Assembly (NCBI RefSeq): GCF_022549785.1
Contig: NZ_JAKZGO010000003.1
Span: 705 to 64,704, forward strand
Length of the DNA stretch: 64,000 nt
Source of the DNA: Belliella alkalica
GTDB lineage: Bacteria; Bacteroidota; Bacteroidia; Cytophagales; Cyclobacteriaceae
Direction: 5' to 3'
Shown here piece after piece: positions 48,274-58,600 of the stretch. The notes beneath the pieces are model-generated. The model saw nothing but the letters and a program-made list of their open reading frames with translations. It searched no databases and had not been told where the DNA came from. Position numbers and translations under genes: made by a program. Every line of letters begins with the position of its first letter. Position 1 is the stretch's first letter.

Positions 48274-48552
48274 ATGGCACGTTCATTAAAGAAAGGTCCT
48301 TATATAGAGCATCACTTGGCCAAAAAAGTGGATGTAATGAACGAGTCCGGAAAAAAATCAGTCATCAAGACTTGGTCGAGAAGATCAATGATTTCTCCGG
48401 ATTTTGTAGGCCATACCTTTGCTGTGCATAATGGAAACAAGTTTATTCCAGTATTTGTAACAGACAACATGGTAGGTCATAAATTAGGAGAATTTGCTCC
48501 TACAAGAAACTTTAGAGGTCATATTGCCAAAAAGGATAAAGGAAAGAGATAA
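48274..48552 (+). CDS. rpsS: 30S ribosomal protein S19
   Basis: 92 residues; 30S head protein. Recognised by the [14 protein letters not shown] start and the [16 protein letters not shown] signature. Two-base gaps on both sides. Confidence 0.98.
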   Translation: MARSLKKGPYIEHHLAKKVDVMNESGKKSVIKTWSRRSMISPDFVGHTFAVHNGNKFIPVFVTDNMVGHKLGEFAPTRNFRGHIAKKDKGKR

Positions 48553-48554
48553 TC

Positions 48555-48944
48555 ATGGAAGCAATAGCAAGATTAAACAACGTTCCTACTTCTACTCGCA
48601 AAATGCGATTGGTAGCTGACCTTGTAAGAGGTAAAAGAGTAGGACATGCATTAAGTATATTGAAGTTTACACCTAACCATGGTGCTATTAAATTAGAGAA
48701 ACTTCTTCTTTCTGCTGTGGCCAACTGGCAAGCAAAAAATCCAGACGAAAAACTTGAAGACGCTGATTTGTTTATCAAGACAATTCAAGTAGATGGTGGT
48801 CGTATGTTGAAAAGACTGAGACCTGCTCCTCAAGGAAGAGCACACAGAATACGTAAAAGATCAAATCATGTGACTTTAGTAGTTGATGCATTCAGCACTG
48901 CGGTTACCGCTGATGAAGTACAAACAAAAGAAAACTCTAATTAA
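48555..48944 (+). CDS. rplV: 50S ribosomal protein L22
   Basis: 129 residues; lines the exit tunnel with the [20 protein letters not shown] hairpin. The start follows the rpsS stop as TAA-TC-ATG. Confidence 0.97.
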   Translation: MEAIARLNNVPTSTRKMRLVADLVRGKRVGHALSILKFTPNHGAIKLEKLLLSAVANWQAKNPDEKLEDADLFIKTIQVDGGRMLKRLRPAPQGRAHRIRKRSNHVTLVVDAFSTAVTADEVQTKENSN

Positions 48945-48953
48945 GATTAGACT

Positions 48954-49688
48954 ATGGGACAAAAAGTAAACCCTATTGGTTTTAGACTTGGTATAGTCAA
49001 AGGTTGGGATTCTAACTGGTATGGAGGTAAAGATTTTGCTGAGAAGCTTTATGAAGACCAACAGATCAGAAAGTATGTAAATGCTAGAATCCCTAAAGGT
49101 GGTATCTCTAAGGTAATTATCGAAAGGACTTTGAAAAGAATCACCCTGACAATTCATACTGCCCGTCCGGGAGTAGTAATTGGTAAAGGTGGAGCTGAAG
49201 TTGATAAGCTTAAAGAGGAGTTGAAAAAATTGACTAACAAGGATGTTCAAATCAACATTTTTGAAATTAAGCGTCCTGAATTGGATGCGAAATTGGTAGG
49301 AGAGTCAATTGCACAACAACTACAAGCTCGTATATCCTTTAGAAGAGCAATGAAACAATCTATTGCTGCTACAATGAGAGTTGGAGCTGAAGGAATCAAA
49401 GTAAAACTTTCAGGTAGATTGGGCGGTGCTGAGATGGCAAGATCGGAAATGTACAAAGAAGGAAGAATTCCTTTGCATACTTTGAGAGCTGACATCGATT
49501 ACGCTATTTCTGAAGCAAACACTATCTATGGTATCATCGGTATCAAAGTTTGGATATTCAAAGGTGAAGTTTACGGTAAAAGAGATCTTTCTCCAAACGT
49601 AGGCGCAGCTAATGAGCCAAAAGGTGGAAACAACGCTAGAGGAAAGAGAAGAGAAGGCGGTCCAAAAAGAAGAAAGAGAAATAACTAA
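48954..49688 (+). CDS. rpsC: 30S ribosomal protein S3
   Basis: 244 residues with the KH domain ([17 protein letters not shown]) and the C-terminal [17 protein letters not shown] block; a basic tail of about 30 residues rich in Gly, Arg and Lys ends the protein. Confidence 0.98.
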   Translation: MGQKVNPIGFRLGIVKGWDSNWYGGKDFAEKLYEDQQIRKYVNARIPKGGISKVIIERTLKRITLTIHTARPGVVIGKGGAEVDKLKEELKKLTNKDVQINIFEIKRPELDAKLVGESIAQQLQARISFRRAMKQSIAATMRVGAEGIKVKLSGRLGGAEMARSEMYKEGRIPLHTLRADIDYAISEANTIYGIIGIKVWIFKGEVYGKRDLSPNVGAANEPKGGNNARGKRREGGPKRRKRNN

Positions 49689-49710
49689 TTTTCACCCTAA
49701 GTGAGAAATC

Positions 49711-50130
49711 ATGTTACAGCCAAAAAGAACTAAATATAGAAAAATGCACAAGGGCAGAGTCAAGGGCATTGCACAAAGAGGGCACACGCTTTCTTTTGGC
49801 AACTTTGGCATCAAGTCCCTTGAAGCTGGATGGATAACCTCTCGTCAGATTGAAGCAGCAAGGATTGCTATGACGAGAGCGATGAAAAGAGAAGGTCAGG
49901 TTTGGATCAGAATTTTCCCTGACAAACCTATCACCAAAAAACCTGCAGAGGTTCGTATGGGTAAAGGTAAGGGAGCTCCTGAATACTGGGTTGCAGTAAT
50001 CAAACCAGGTACTATCCTTTTCGAAGCAACAGGAGTTAGTCAAGAAGTAGCTAAAGAAGCATTAAGACTAGCACAACAGAAACTTCCTGTAAGTACAAAT
50101 TTTGTAGTACGTAGGGATTACGTAGGATAA
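49711..50130 (+). CDS. rplP: 50S ribosomal protein L16
   Basis: 139 residues; near the A-site tRNA. Recognised by [15 protein letters not shown], the [20 protein letters not shown] segment and the [15 protein letters not shown] block. Confidence 0.98.
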   Translation: MLQPKRTKYRKMHKGRVKGIAQRGHTLSFGNFGIKSLEAGWITSRQIEAARIAMTRAMKREGQVWIRIFPDKPITKKPAEVRMGKGKGAPEYWVAVIKPGTILFEATGVSQEVAKEALRLAQQKLPVSTNFVVRRDYVG

Positions 50131-50138
50131 GACAAGCT

Positions 50139-50333
50139 ATGAAAAATTCAGAAATCAACTCACTTTCAACAAGTGAACTAATCGAGCGTATCGCCGCTGA
50201 GCAAGCAAATTTGACAAAAATGCGTTTTGCCCATGCAATCTCTCCGATTGAAAATCCTAATAAATTAAAAGAGACAAAGCGTACAATCGCAAGATTGAAA
50301 ACTGCTTTGACGGCATCACAATTAGCTAAATAA
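50139..50333 (+). CDS. rpmC: 50S ribosomal protein L29
   Basis: 64 residues; two-helix protein at the tunnel exit. Identified by the [22 protein letters not shown] start, the [13 protein letters not shown] helix and its position between rplP and rpsQ. Confidence 0.95.
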   Translation: MKNSEINSLSTSELIERIAAEQANLTKMRFAHAISPIENPNKLKETKRTIARLKTALTASQLAK

Positions 50334-50341
50334 GAATCAAG

Positions 50342-50605
50342 ATGGCTACTACTGAGAGAAATCTACGTAAAGAAAGAATAGGAAAAGTAGTCAGCAACAA
50401 AATGGACAAGTCCATAACTGTTGCCGTTGAGAGAAGGGTTAAGCACCCTATCTACGGTAAGTTTGTTGCCAAGACTACAAAATTTATGGTTCATGACGAG
50501 AATAACGAGTGCCAAGCTGGCGACCTTGTTAAGATAAGCGAAACTCGTCCGCTGAGTAAGAATAAGCGTTGGAGATTAGTAGAAATTATAGAAAAGGCTA
50601 AATAA
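50342..50605 (+). CDS. rpsQ: 30S ribosomal protein S17
   Basis: 87 residues; primary 16S-binding OB-fold protein. Recognised by [20 protein letters not shown] and the C-terminal [19 protein letters not shown] block. Confidence 0.97.
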   Translation: MATTERNLRKERIGKVVSNKMDKSITVAVERRVKHPIYGKFVAKTTKFMVHDENNECQAGDLVKISETRPLSKNKRWRLVEIIEKAK

Positions 50606-50606
50606 C

Positions 50607-50975
50607 ATGATACAACAAGAATCCAGACTAAGCGTAGCGGATAATTCGGGTGCTAAGGAAGTACTTGTAATCCGTGTATTGGGAGGAACCAAGAAAAGAT
50701 ATGCTTCTATCGGGGATAAAGTTGTAGTGACTGTTAAATCCGCACTTTCTTCCAGCAACATGAAAAAAGGTACCGTTTCTAAAGCGGTTATCGTGAGAAC
50801 AAGGAAGGAAATTAGAAGAAAAGACGGTTCTTATATCCGATTTGAAGATAATGCTGCCGTGCTCTTAAACAATAACGACGAACCAAGAGGAACTCGTATC
50901 TTCGGTCCTGTTGCTAGAGAATTGAGAGAGAAGCAGTTTATGAAGATTGTATCTTTGGCCCCAGAAGTATTGTAA
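50607..50975 (+). CDS. rplN: 50S ribosomal protein L14
   Basis: 122 residues. Starts one base after the rpsQ stop. Recognised by [19 protein letters not shown] and the [20 protein letters not shown] signature. Confidence 0.98.
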   Translation: MIQQESRLSVADNSGAKEVLVIRVLGGTKKRYASIGDKVVVTVKSALSSSNMKKGTVSKAVIVRTRKEIRRKDGSYIRFEDNAAVLLNNNDEPRGTRIFGPVARELREKQFMKIVSLAPEVL

Positions 50976-50977
50976 TC

Positions 50978-51322
50978 ATGGAAAGAAAATTCAATAAACA
51001 ACCCAAATTACACATCAGAACTGGTGATACTGTAAAAGTATTGTCAGGTGATGATAAGGGTAAGACAGGTAAAGTACTTTCTGTAAACCTTGAAAAAAGG
51101 AGAGCAGTAGTAGAAGGTATCAATACAGTGACTAAACACGTAAAACCTACTGCTACAAATCCTCAAGGTGGAATTGAAAAAAGAGAGGCTGCCGTACATA
51201 TTAGTAACCTTATGTTGGTTGATCCTAAAACAGGCGAAGCTACCAGAACTGGTAGAAAACAAGGTGAAAATGGAAAATTAGTTAGGTATTCTAAGAAAAC
51301 TGGGGAGGTGATCAATGGCTAA
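50978..51322 (+). CDS. rplX: 50S ribosomal protein L24
   Basis: 114 residues with a KOW motif ([19 protein letters not shown], about 13-31). Its end overlaps the rplE start by 8 bases; the start follows rplN as TAA-TC-ATG. Confidence 0.97.
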   Translation: MERKFNKQPKLHIRTGDTVKVLSGDDKGKTGKVLSVNLEKRRAVVEGINTVTKHVKPTATNPQGGIEKREAAVHISNLMLVDPKTGEATRTGRKQGENGKLVRYSKKTGEVING

Positions 51323-51875
51323 TCCTAGAATGAAAGAAAAGTATATTACTGAAATTGCTCCTGCTTTGAAGGAAAAATTCCAGTATAAGTCGGCAATGCA
51401 AGTTCCTAAGTTGACCAAGATTGTGTTGAACAAAGGTATTGGTGCAGCAGTAGCTGACAAGAAATTAGTAGATCAAGGTGTTGAAGAGCTTTCTTTGATT
51501 ACTGGTCAAAGAGCTGTAGCGACAAAAGCTAAAAACTCTATATCCAACTTTAAGTTGAGAGAAGAGATGCCTATCGGAGCTAAAGTCACTTTGAGAGGTG
51601 ACAGAATGTATGAATTCCTTGATAGATTAGCTACTGTAGCTCTTCCTCGAGTAAGAGATTTCAAAGGAATCAGTGATAAAGGATTTGATGGTAGAGGAAA
51701 TTACACTTTGGGTGTGACTGAGCAGATTATCTTCCCTGAGATCAGCATTGAGAAAGTAAATAGAATCTCTGGTATGGATATCACTTTCGTGACTACAGCA
51801 GAGACAGATGAAGAAAGTTATTCATTATTGAAAGCTTTTGGAATGCCTTTTATCAACAAAAATAATCCTGAATAA
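51315..51875 (+). CDS. rplE: 50S ribosomal protein L5
   Basis: 186 residues; binds 5S rRNA. Recognised by the [13 protein letters not shown] start region, [18 protein letters not shown] and the C-terminal EQIIFPEI plus MDITFVTTA blocks. Overlaps rplX by 8 bases. Confidence 0.98.
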   Translation: MANPRMKEKYITEIAPALKEKFQYKSAMQVPKLTKIVLNKGIGAAVADKKLVDQGVEELSLITGQRAVATKAKNSISNFKLREEMPIGAKVTLRGDRMYEFLDRLATVALPRVRDFKGISDKGFDGRGNYTLGVTEQIIFPEISIEKVNRISGMDITFVTTAETDEESYSLLKAFGMPFINKNNPE

Positions 51876-51877
51876 TC

Positions 51878-52147
51878 ATGGCAAGAGAATCATTAAAAGC
51901 TCGTGAGAGAAAAAGAGAACGTCTTGTAGCCAAGTACGCGAAAAAGAGAGCAGAATTAAAAGCTGCTGGTGATTACGAAGCCTTGGATAAGCTACCTAGA
52001 AATGCTTCTCCTGTCAGACTTCATAATAGATGTAAATTGACAGGTCGTCCAAAAGGTTATATGAGAAAATTTGGTATCAATAGGGTAACTTTCAGAGAAA
52101 TGGCTTCTGCTGGAAAGATTCCTGGTGTTACCAAATCAAGCTGGTAA
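51878..52147 (+). CDS. rpsN: 30S ribosomal protein S14 (zinc-free long form)
   Basis: 89 residues, the long form without the CxxC zinc pairs; only one Cys (in [20 protein letters not shown]) is present. Last gene before a promoter-like box in front of rpsH. Confidence 0.97.
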   Translation: MARESLKARERKRERLVAKYAKKRAELKAAGDYEALDKLPRNASPVRLHNRCKLTGRPKGYMRKFGINRVTFREMASAGKIPGVTKSSW

Positions 52148-52184
52148 AAATCGGACAAAAGTTTTTATTCTTAAAATCATTGTG

Positions 52185-52192
52185 TAACTTTG
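52185..52192 (+). promoter_or_regulatory. -7 box (TAACTTTG) before rpsH
   Basis: TAACTTTG matches TAnnTTTG and lies 38 bases before the rpsH ATG; the -33 element at the expected place is only TTTTTA. It suggests an internal promoter at the start of the spc part of the cluster. Confidence 0.6.
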
Positions 52193-52212
52193 CACGCCCG
52201 AAACGGGTGTGC
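52192..52212 (+). other. GC-rich hairpin at the rpsH leader
   Basis: GCACGCCCG-AAA-CGGGTGTGC forms a 9-bp stem with one G-U pair. It has no T run. It overlaps the expected transcription start of the rpsH promoter, so it could be part of the leader of read-through mRNA or a regulatory element. Confidence 0.55.
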
Positions 52213-52230
52213 AGTTAGACTTATATAAAT

Positions 52231-52626
52231 ATGACTGATCCAATAGCTGATTATTTGACCAGATTAAGAAATGCCATAAAGGCATCTCACAGAATCGTTG
52301 AGATTCCTGCTTCTAATATCAAAAAAGAACTTACTAAAGTTCTTCATGATAAAGGATATATTCAAAATTACAAGTTTGAAGAAGAAGGTCCTCAGGGATC
52401 TATCAAAATTGCTTTGAAATATAATCCTGCTACAAAGCAGAATGCAATCGTAAGCCTTACTAGAGTTAGTAAGCCTGGTCTAAGAAAATATGTTAAACAT
52501 GAAGACCTACCTAGAGTAATCAATGGCCTAGGAGTTGCTATCATGTCCACTTCGAAAGGTGTAATGACCGATAAAGAAGCCCGTACTGAAGGTATTGGCG
52601 GCGAAGTACTTTGTTACGTTTATTAA
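52231..52626 (+). CDS. rpsH: 30S ribosomal protein S8
   Basis: 131 residues. Recognised by DPIADYLTRLRNAIKA and the C-terminal GLGVAIMSTSKGVMTDKEAR signature. S8 is the spc-operon repressor in E. coli. First gene after the internal promoter box. Confidence 0.98.
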   Translation: MTDPIADYLTRLRNAIKASHRIVEIPASNIKKELTKVLHDKGYIQNYKFEEEGPQGSIKIALKYNPATKQNAIVSLTRVSKPGLRKYVKHEDLPRVINGLGVAIMSTSKGVMTDKEARTEGIGGEVLCYVY

Positions 52627-52635
52627 TTAACCGTT

Positions 52636-53193
52636 ATGTCTAGAATAGGTAAAAAACCAATAAATCTACCAGCGGGTGTTACTGTAGACGTGTCAGCACA
52701 CAATACTGTCACTGTTAAAGGTCCCAAAGGTACTCTGACTCAGGATGTGAATCCCGACATTACTGTTGCGGTTGAAGATAACCAAATAGTTGTTACAAGA
52801 CCTACTGAATCTAAGAGACACAAATCTCTTCATGGATTGTATAGATCGTTATTGAATAACATGGTTATCGGTGTTGCCGATGGTTACAAAAAAGAATTGG
52901 AATTGGTCGGTGTAGGTTACAAAGCCTCCAACCAAGGTCAAATTCTTGAATTGTCACTTGGCTATTCCCACAACATTTTCTTCTCACTTCCAGATTCAAT
53001 TTCATTGAAGACAGAAACACCTAAAGGTAAAAATCCTTTAGTGACCTTGGAAGGTATCGATAAGGAGTTGATCGGGCAAGTAGCTGCAAAAATCAAATCT
53101 CTACGTAAAGTAGAACCTTACAAAGGTAAAGGTGTTCGCTTCGTAGGTGAGATTGTAAGACGTAAAGCTGGTAAAACCGCAGGTAAAAAATAA
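52636..53193 (+). CDS. rplF: 50S ribosomal protein L6
   Basis: 185 residues, two related domains. Recognised by [14 protein letters not shown], the central [11 protein letters not shown] block and the C-terminal [16 protein letters not shown] signature. Confidence 0.97.
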   Translation: MSRIGKKPINLPAGVTVDVSAHNTVTVKGPKGTLTQDVNPDITVAVEDNQIVVTRPTESKRHKSLHGLYRSLLNNMVIGVADGYKKELELVGVGYKASNQGQILELSLGYSHNIFFSLPDSISLKTETPKGKNPLVTLEGIDKELIGQVAAKIKSLRKVEPYKGKGVRFVGEIVRRKAGKTAGKK

Positions 53194-53198
53194 TTAAG

Positions 53199-53546
53199 AT
53201 GGCTTTTAATAAGAATTCAAGAAGACTTAGAATCAAGAAAAGTATCCGTAGAAAAATCAACGGAACAGATTCTAGACCTCGTTTGTCAGTATTTAAAAGC
53301 AATACTGGTATATACGCTCAATTGGTTGATGACCTTAAAGGTCATACACTTGCGCAAGCCTCTTCCAAGGAACTTGGTGCTAAAAATAATACTATCTCTG
53401 TTTCAAAGGAGGTTGGTAAAAAATTAGCTGAAAGAGCTGTTGCTAATGGATTTGCTTCTGTTGTATTTGACAGAAGTGGATACCTATATCATGGTAATGT
53501 TAAAGCTCTTGCTGATGGTGCAAGGGAAGGTGGCCTTAAATTTTAA
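53199..53546 (+). CDS. rplR: 50S ribosomal protein L18
   Basis: 115 residues; binds 5S rRNA. Recognised by [32 protein letters not shown] and the C-terminal [23 protein letters not shown] region. Confidence 0.97.
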   Translation: MAFNKNSRRLRIKKSIRRKINGTDSRPRLSVFKSNTGIYAQLVDDLKGHTLAQASSKELGAKNNTISVSKEVGKKLAERAVANGFASVVFDRSGYLYHGNVKALADGAREGGLKF

Positions 53547-53554
53547 TAGATATT

Positions 53555-54073
53555 ATGTCTCAAGTTAAAAGAAAACCCATAAGGGCAACAGATACAGAAC
53601 TAAAAGAGAAAGTAGTTGCTATCAACCGTGTTGCTAAGGTAGTTAAAGGTGGTAGAAGATTTTCATTCTCTGCTATAGTTGTAGTAGGTGATGGTAATGG
53701 TGTTGTTGGTTATGGATTAGGGAAAGCTAATGAAGTAACTGATGCAATCACCAAGGGTATTGAAGATGCTAAGAAAAATCTTGTGCGTGTTCCTGTCCTT
53801 AAAGGTACTATACCTCACGAACAATTAGGTAAGTATGGTGGAGGTTTTGTATTGATTAAACCAGCTGCTCCTGGTACTGGAGTAATTGCTGGTGGTGCGA
53901 TGCGTGCCGTACTTGAAAGTGCTGGTGTGACTGACGTACTAGCTAAGTCTAAAGGCTCTTCCAATCCTCATAATGTGGTTAAAGCTACTATTGATGCTTT
54001 GATTCAGTTGAGAGATGCTATTGCTGTTTCGCAGCAAAGAGGTGTAAAAATGTCAAAAGTTTTTAACGGTTAA
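53555..54073 (+). CDS. rpsE: 30S ribosomal protein S5
   Basis: 172 residues. The double-stranded RNA-binding segment [19 protein letters not shown] and the [20 protein letters not shown] block identify it. Confidence 0.98.
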   Translation: MSQVKRKPIRATDTELKEKVVAINRVAKVVKGGRRFSFSAIVVVGDGNGVVGYGLGKANEVTDAITKGIEDAKKNLVRVPVLKGTIPHEQLGKYGGGFVLIKPAAPGTGVIAGGAMRAVLESAGVTDVLAKSKGSSNPHNVVKATIDALIQLRDAIAVSQQRGVKMSKVFNG

Positions 54074-54077
54074 GGAT

Positions 54078-54257
54078 ATGGCTAAGATTAAAGTAACTCA
54101 GTTAAGAAGCACTATCAAAAGACCAAAGGATCAAAAAGCTACAATTACGGCTTTGGGTCTAGGTAGAATCAACAAATCTGTAGAAGTTGAAAATACTCCA
54201 CAGATTGCTGGAATGGTAAGAAAAGTAAGTCACCTTGTAAAAGTGGAGGAAGCTTAA
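54078..54257 (+). CDS. rpmD: 50S ribosomal protein L30
   Basis: A 59-residue gene found by translating the gap between rpsE and rplO. It starts [17 protein letters not shown], has the conserved [20 protein letters not shown] core, and ends [13 protein letters not shown]. It starts 4 bases after rpsE and ends two bases before the rplO ATG. Confidence 0.96.
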   Translation: MAKIKVTQLRSTIKRPKDQKATITALGLGRINKSVEVENTPQIAGMVRKVSHLVKVEEA

Positions 54258-54259
54258 TT

Positions 54260-54706
54260 ATGAAATTACATACATTAAAACCTGCAGAAGGATCTATTAA
54301 AAGTAGGAAAAGGATTGGTCGTGGTACTGGTTCTGGTAGAGGTGGTACTTCTACTAGAGGTCACAAAGGGGCTAAATCTAGATCTGGCTACAAGTCCAAA
54401 TTAGGATTTGAAGGTGGTCAAATGCCACTTCAAAGAAGAGTTCCTAAGTTCGGTTTCAAAAGTCTCAATAGAATTGAGTGTAAACCAATCAATCTTACTG
54501 CCTTGCAGGAATTGGCAGATAAGTTCAATTTGGACACTGTTTCATTCGAGAATTTGGTTGAGCATGGATTAGTTTCTAAGAAAGATGTTGTAAAAGTCCT
54601 TGGTAGAGGCGAACTTACAGCGAAATTGAATGTAAGTGCTCATTATTTCTCGGCCTCAGCTACTGAAGCGATAGAGAAAGTTGGCGGAACAGTTAACAAG
54701 ATTTAA
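54260..54706 (+). CDS. rplO: 50S ribosomal protein L15
   Basis: 148 residues. The Gly/Arg-rich N-terminal segment RIGRGTGSGRGGTSTRGHKG and GFEGGQMPLQRRVPKFGF identify it. Confidence 0.97.
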   Translation: MKLHTLKPAEGSIKSRKRIGRGTGSGRGGTSTRGHKGAKSRSGYKSKLGFEGGQMPLQRRVPKFGFKSLNRIECKPINLTALQELADKFNLDTVSFENLVEHGLVSKKDVVKVLGRGELTAKLNVSAHYFSASATEAIEKVGGTVNKI

Positions 54707-54709
54707 TAA

Positions 54710-56032
54710 ATGAAAAAGTTTATCTCAACAGTTAAGAATATCTTTTCTATTGAAGATTTAAGAGTTCGAATCTTGAATACAATCGGTTTTCTGGTTGTAT
54801 TCAGATTGGGTTCTTTTATCGTTTTACCAGGAGTAGATCCATCAAAATTGGCAGATGCTCCTGAAGGTATTTTCGGTTTAATAGATACATTCTTAGGTGG
54901 TGCATTTAGTAATGCATCCATTTTTGGATTGGGTATTATGCCTTATATTTCTGCATCTATTGTGTTGCAGTTATTAACTGTTGGTGTACCTTATTTTCAA
55001 AAGTTACAAAAAGAAGGAGAATCTGGTAGAAAGAGAATTACTCAAATTACTAGAGTTTTGACTATTGCAATCACGATAGCGCAAGGTATAGGCTACATTA
55101 CAGCCACCATCTTACCTACTGGAGCTGTAATGGTTAGTACTACTCTTTTTATGTTTAGTTCTTTGGTGTTGTTGTCAGCAGGTACGATGTTCTGTATGTG
55201 GTTGGGTGAAAAGATTACCGAAAAGGGTATTGGCAATGGTATTTCCATGCTAATTATGATAGGTATCATCTCACGTTTCCCAGGAGCAATAATAGCAGAA
55301 GGACTTTCTAAAGGAACTTCAGGGATGCTCTTGATTATCATAGAAGCAGCAATATTATTCTTTGTTGTTTATGGTGTAGTTGCATTGACGGAAGCTACTA
55401 GAAGAATCCCAGTTCAATATGCAAAGCAAGTAGTAGGTGGTAAAGTCTACGGTGGACAGAGACAGTATATTCCTATTAAGGTAAATGCTTCAGGTGTAAT
55501 GCCTATAATCTTTGCTCAATCACTGATGTTTCTACCTGCAATGATTGCTCAGATTTGGTCTTCAGAAAATGATATTGCAAATTATATTGGCAGTACATTC
55601 TCAGATTTTACTTCTTGGCAATATAACTTGGTGTTTGCATTGATGATCATTCTCTTTACATTCTTCTACACTGCTATTACCGTTAACCCGGAGCAGATAT
55701 CAGAAGATTTGAAAAGGAATGGTGGATTTGTACCGGGTATTAAGCCTGGAGCTCCAACATCTGAATTTATTGATAATATTATTTCTAGAATAACACTTCC
55801 TGGCTCGGTGCTTTTAGCATTGGTAGCTATACTGCCAGCTTTTGCAATTATTGCAGGTGTTGGTGTCGAATTTGCTCAGTTCTATGGTGGTACTTCACTA
55901 CTTATTATGGTTGGTGTTATCATGGATACATTGAGACAGATTGAAAGTTACTTGTTGATGAGACATTATGAAGGCATGATGAAGAGCGGGAATATGAAAA
56001 ATAATCCTTCGAATTACGCTGCTGCAATATGA
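54710..56032 (+). CDS. secY: preprotein translocase subunit SecY
   Basis: The protein-conducting channel: 440 residues with ten membrane helices. Recognised by the FGLGIMPYISASIVLQLLTV block in helix 2, EKGIGNGISMLIMIGI, and the cytosolic loop with QYAKQVVGGKVYGGQRQYIP. Its end overlaps the map start by 4 bases (ATGA). Confidence 0.97.
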   Translation: MKKFISTVKNIFSIEDLRVRILNTIGFLVVFRLGSFIVLPGVDPSKLADAPEGIFGLIDTFLGGAFSNASIFGLGIMPYISASIVLQLLTVGVPYFQKLQKEGESGRKRITQITRVLTIAITIAQGIGYITATILPTGAVMVSTTLFMFSSLVLLSAGTMFCMWLGEKITEKGIGNGISMLIMIGIISRFPGAIIAEGLSKGTSGMLLIIIEAAILFFVVYGVVALTEATRRIPVQYAKQVVGGKVYGGQRQYIPIKVNASGVMPIIFAQSLMFLPAMIAQIWSSENDIANYIGSTFSDFTSWQYNLVFALMIILFTFFYTAITVNPEQISEDLKRNGGFVPGIKPGAPTSEFIDNIISRITLPGSVLLALVAILPAFAIIAGVGVEFAQFYGGTSLLIMVGVIMDTLRQIESYLLMRHYEGMMKSGNMKNNPSNYAAAI

Positions 56033-56802
56033 TTCAATACAAGACTTTCGAGGAAGTCCAGTTAATTAAAGAAAGTGCTCAAATATTAGGCAAAGCCCAT
56101 GGGGAAGTTGCCAAGCATGTAAAAGTAGGTGTTTCAACCTCTTTTCTTGACAAAATAGCGGAGGAATATATTAGGGATCACAATGGTGTTCCTTCCTTCA
56201 AAGGATATAATGGATTTCCTTCATCACTATGTATTTCTGTAAATGAGGTAGTAGTGCACGGTTTTCCAAGTAATTATGTTTTGAAAGATGGCGATATAAT
56301 CTCAGTAGATTGTGGAGTCTTTCACCAAGGTTTTCATAGCGATTGCGCTTATACTTACCCTGTCGGTGAAGTTTCTTCAGATGTTTTGTCTTTGCTTAGA
56401 GCAACAAAGGAGTCTTTATATCTTGGAATAGAAAAGGCTATTTTTGGAAATAGAATAGGTGACATTGGTCATTCTATCCAAAAGTACGTCGAGTCCAAAG
56501 GTTATACCGTAGTTAGGGAATTGGTAGGTCATGGTTTGGGTAAAAATCTTCATGAATCACCAGAAGTTCCCAATTATGGAAAAAGAGGCAGTGGGCCACT
56601 TCTCAATGAAGGTTTGGTAATTGCAATAGAACCAATGGTTAATCTAGGTACCAGAAATATTGTACAAGAGCGAGATGGATGGACTATCAGGACAGCTGAT
56701 AGGAAGGCATCAGCACACTATGAGCATACAGTAGCCATTTTCAAAGATAGAACCGAGATCTTGACTACTCATCAATATATAGAAGAAAACTATAAATTCT
56801 AA
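56029..56802 (+). CDS. map: type I methionine aminopeptidase
   Basis: 257 residues; removes N-terminal Met from nascent proteins. Metal ligands are visible in [17 protein letters not shown] (two Asp), [18 protein letters not shown] (His), IAIEPMVN (Glu) and the C-terminal YEHTVAIF (Glu). Translationally coupled to secY. Confidence 0.97.
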   Translation: MIQYKTFEEVQLIKESAQILGKAHGEVAKHVKVGVSTSFLDKIAEEYIRDHNGVPSFKGYNGFPSSLCISVNEVVVHGFPSNYVLKDGDIISVDCGVFHQGFHSDCAYTYPVGEVSSDVLSLLRATKESLYLGIEKAIFGNRIGDIGHSIQKYVESKGYTVVRELVGHGLGKNLHESPEVPNYGKRGSGPLLNEGLVIAIEPMVNLGTRNIVQERDGWTIRTADRKASAHYEHTVAIFKDRTEILTTHQYIEENYKF

Positions 56803-56804
56803 AT

Positions 56805-57023
56805 ATGGCTAAGCAGACATCTATTGAACAAGATGGTACAATAATAGAAGCATTGTCAAATGCAATGTTTAAAGTGGAGCTAGAAAATGGGCATCAATTG
56901 ATTGCACATATTTCTGGGAAAATGAGAATGAATTATATAAAGATTCTTCCAGGAGATAAAGTTAAGTTAGAGTTATCTCCCTACGATCTTTCTAAAGGTA
57001 GAATTGTTTATCGATACAAATAA
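56805..57023 (+). CDS. infA: translation initiation factor IF-1
   Basis: 72-residue OB-fold protein, standard size. Recognised by [24 protein letters not shown] and the C-terminal [16 protein letters not shown]. Two bases after map. Confidence 0.97.
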   Translation: MAKQTSIEQDGTIIEALSNAMFKVELENGHQLIAHISGKMRMNYIKILPGDKVKLELSPYDLSKGRIVYRYK

Positions 57024-57029
57024 ACTGTC

Positions 57030-57146
57030 ATGAAAGTAAAGGCATCAATTAAGAAAAGAAGTGTTGACTGTAAAGTGATCAGAAGAAACGGAAAGCTTTA
57101 TGTGATCAACAAAAAAAATCCTAAGTTTAAACAAAGACAAGGTTAA
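57030..57146 (+). CDS. rpmJ: 50S ribosomal protein L36 (zinc-free form)
   Basis: A 38-residue gene found by translating the infA-rpsM gap: [19 protein letters not shown], then [19 protein letters not shown]. Of the four zinc ligands of the classical form only one Cys (C14) remains, so this is the C-minus type. Confidence 0.96.
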   Translation: MKVKASIKKRSVDCKVIRRNGKLYVINKKNPKFKQRQG

Positions 57147-57151
57147 TAATT

Positions 57152-57529
57152 ATGGCAAGAATTGCAGGAGTTGATATTCCAGACAACAAGCGAGGAGAAA
57201 TTGGCTTAACCTATATTTTCGGTATAGGTAGGAGTGCGGCGAAAGCTATCCTTACGAAAGCGGGCATTTCCTTTGACAAGAAAGCGGGTGAGTGGGATGA
57301 TGAAGAATCAACCGCTATTAGAAATATTATAGCTGAAGAACACAGAACTGAAGGTGTTTTGAAATCTGAGATTCAGCTTAATATCAAAAGATTAATGGAT
57401 ATTGGTTGTTATAGAGGTCTGAGACATAGAAAAGGTCTTCCTTTGAGAGGTCAGAAAACCAAAAATAACGCTAGAACTAGAAAAGGTAAGAGAAAGACTG
57501 TTGCTAACAAAAAGAAAGCAACTAAATAA
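57152..57529 (+). CDS. rpsM: 30S ribosomal protein S13
   Basis: 125 residues. Recognised by [20 protein letters not shown], the [20 protein letters not shown] signature and a basic C-terminal tail reaching toward P-site tRNA. Confidence 0.98.
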   Translation: MARIAGVDIPDNKRGEIGLTYIFGIGRSAAKAILTKAGISFDKKAGEWDDEESTAIRNIIAEEHRTEGVLKSEIQLNIKRLMDIGCYRGLRHRKGLPLRGQKTKNNARTRKGKRKTVANKKKATK

Positions 57530-57544
57530 ATCTTGATTTAGATT

Positions 57545-57943
57545 ATGGCTCAGAAAAGAAACGATAAAGCTAAAGGTAAAAAAAGAGTAGTTAAAGTAGA
57601 AGCGGTAGGTCAAGTACATATCAAAGCTTCGTTTAACAATATCATCATCTCTATTACCAATAATTCTGGACAGGTGATCTCTTGGGCTTCTGCCGGTAAG
57701 ATGGGATTCAGAGGTTCTAAGAAGAACACACCTTATGCAGCACAAATGGCAGCACAAAATTGCGGTCAAGTTGCATATGATTTAGGATTGAGAAAAATTG
57801 AGGTTTTTGTTAAAGGACCAGGTGCAGGAAGAGAATCTGCTATCAGAACTTTACAAAATGTAGGTCTTGACGTAACTACGATTATTGATGTGACACCACT
57901 TCCGCATAACGGATGTCGTCCTCCAAAACGTAGAAGAGTTTAA
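57545..57943 (+). CDS. rpsK: 30S ribosomal protein S11
   Basis: 132 residues. Recognised by [15 protein letters not shown], the [12 protein letters not shown] block and the C-terminal [18 protein letters not shown]. Confidence 0.98.
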   Translation: MAQKRNDKAKGKKRVVKVEAVGQVHIKASFNNIIISITNNSGQVISWASAGKMGFRGSKKNTPYAAQMAAQNCGQVAYDLGLRKIEVFVKGPGAGRESAIRTLQNVGLDVTTIIDVTPLPHNGCRPPKRRRV

Positions 57944-57963
57944 TTCATTAAAGAAGATATAGA

Positions 57964-58569
57964 ATGGCTAGATATAGAGGTCCAAAGGCAAAGATTGCTA
58001 GAAAATTCGGTGAGCCTATTGAAGGACAAAGCAAGGCACTTCAAAAGAAAAATTACCCTCCTGGACAACATGGAAGAGGTAGAAGAAAAAAGCAGTCTGA
58101 ATATGCTATTCAGCTTGCTGAAAAACAAAAAGCTAAATACATCTACGGTATTTTGGAAAGACAATTCTCCAAAATGTTTGATATAGCTTCAAGAAAGCAA
58201 GGTATTACAGGTGAAAACTTGTTGCAATTGCTAGAAGCTAGATTGGATAATGTTGTTTATAGATTGGGTATTGCTCCTACAAGAAGAGCTGCTAGACAGT
58301 TGACTTCTCACAAGCATATCTTGGTAAACGGAGAATTAGTAAACATTCCATCTTATTCCTTAAAACCTGGTGATGTTGTATCGGTAAGAGAGCGTTCTAA
58401 GTCTCTTGAAGCAATTACTGCAAGTTTGGCAGGTAAGGGTACAGCACGTTATTCTTGGTTAGAGTGGGATAACGCATCATTAGCAGGTAAGTTCGTAAGC
58501 ATCCCAGTGAGAGAAGATATTCCAGAGAATATCAAAGAGCAACTGATTGTCGAGCTTTACTCTAAGTAA
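57964..58569 (+). CDS. rpsD: 30S ribosomal protein S4
   Basis: 201 residues with an S4 RNA-binding domain ([20 protein letters not shown], about 91-110). The N-terminal region lacks the zinc cysteines found in some S4 proteins. Confidence 0.98.
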   Translation: MARYRGPKAKIARKFGEPIEGQSKALQKKNYPPGQHGRGRRKKQSEYAIQLAEKQKAKYIYGILERQFSKMFDIASRKQGITGENLLQLLEARLDNVVYRLGIAPTRRAARQLTSHKHILVNGELVNIPSYSLKPGDVVSVRERSKSLEAITASLAGKGTARYSWLEWDNASLAGKFVSIPVREDIPENIKEQLIVELYSK

Positions 58570-58600
58570 TATTAATTCAGACTTAAAAAGAACTATTGAT

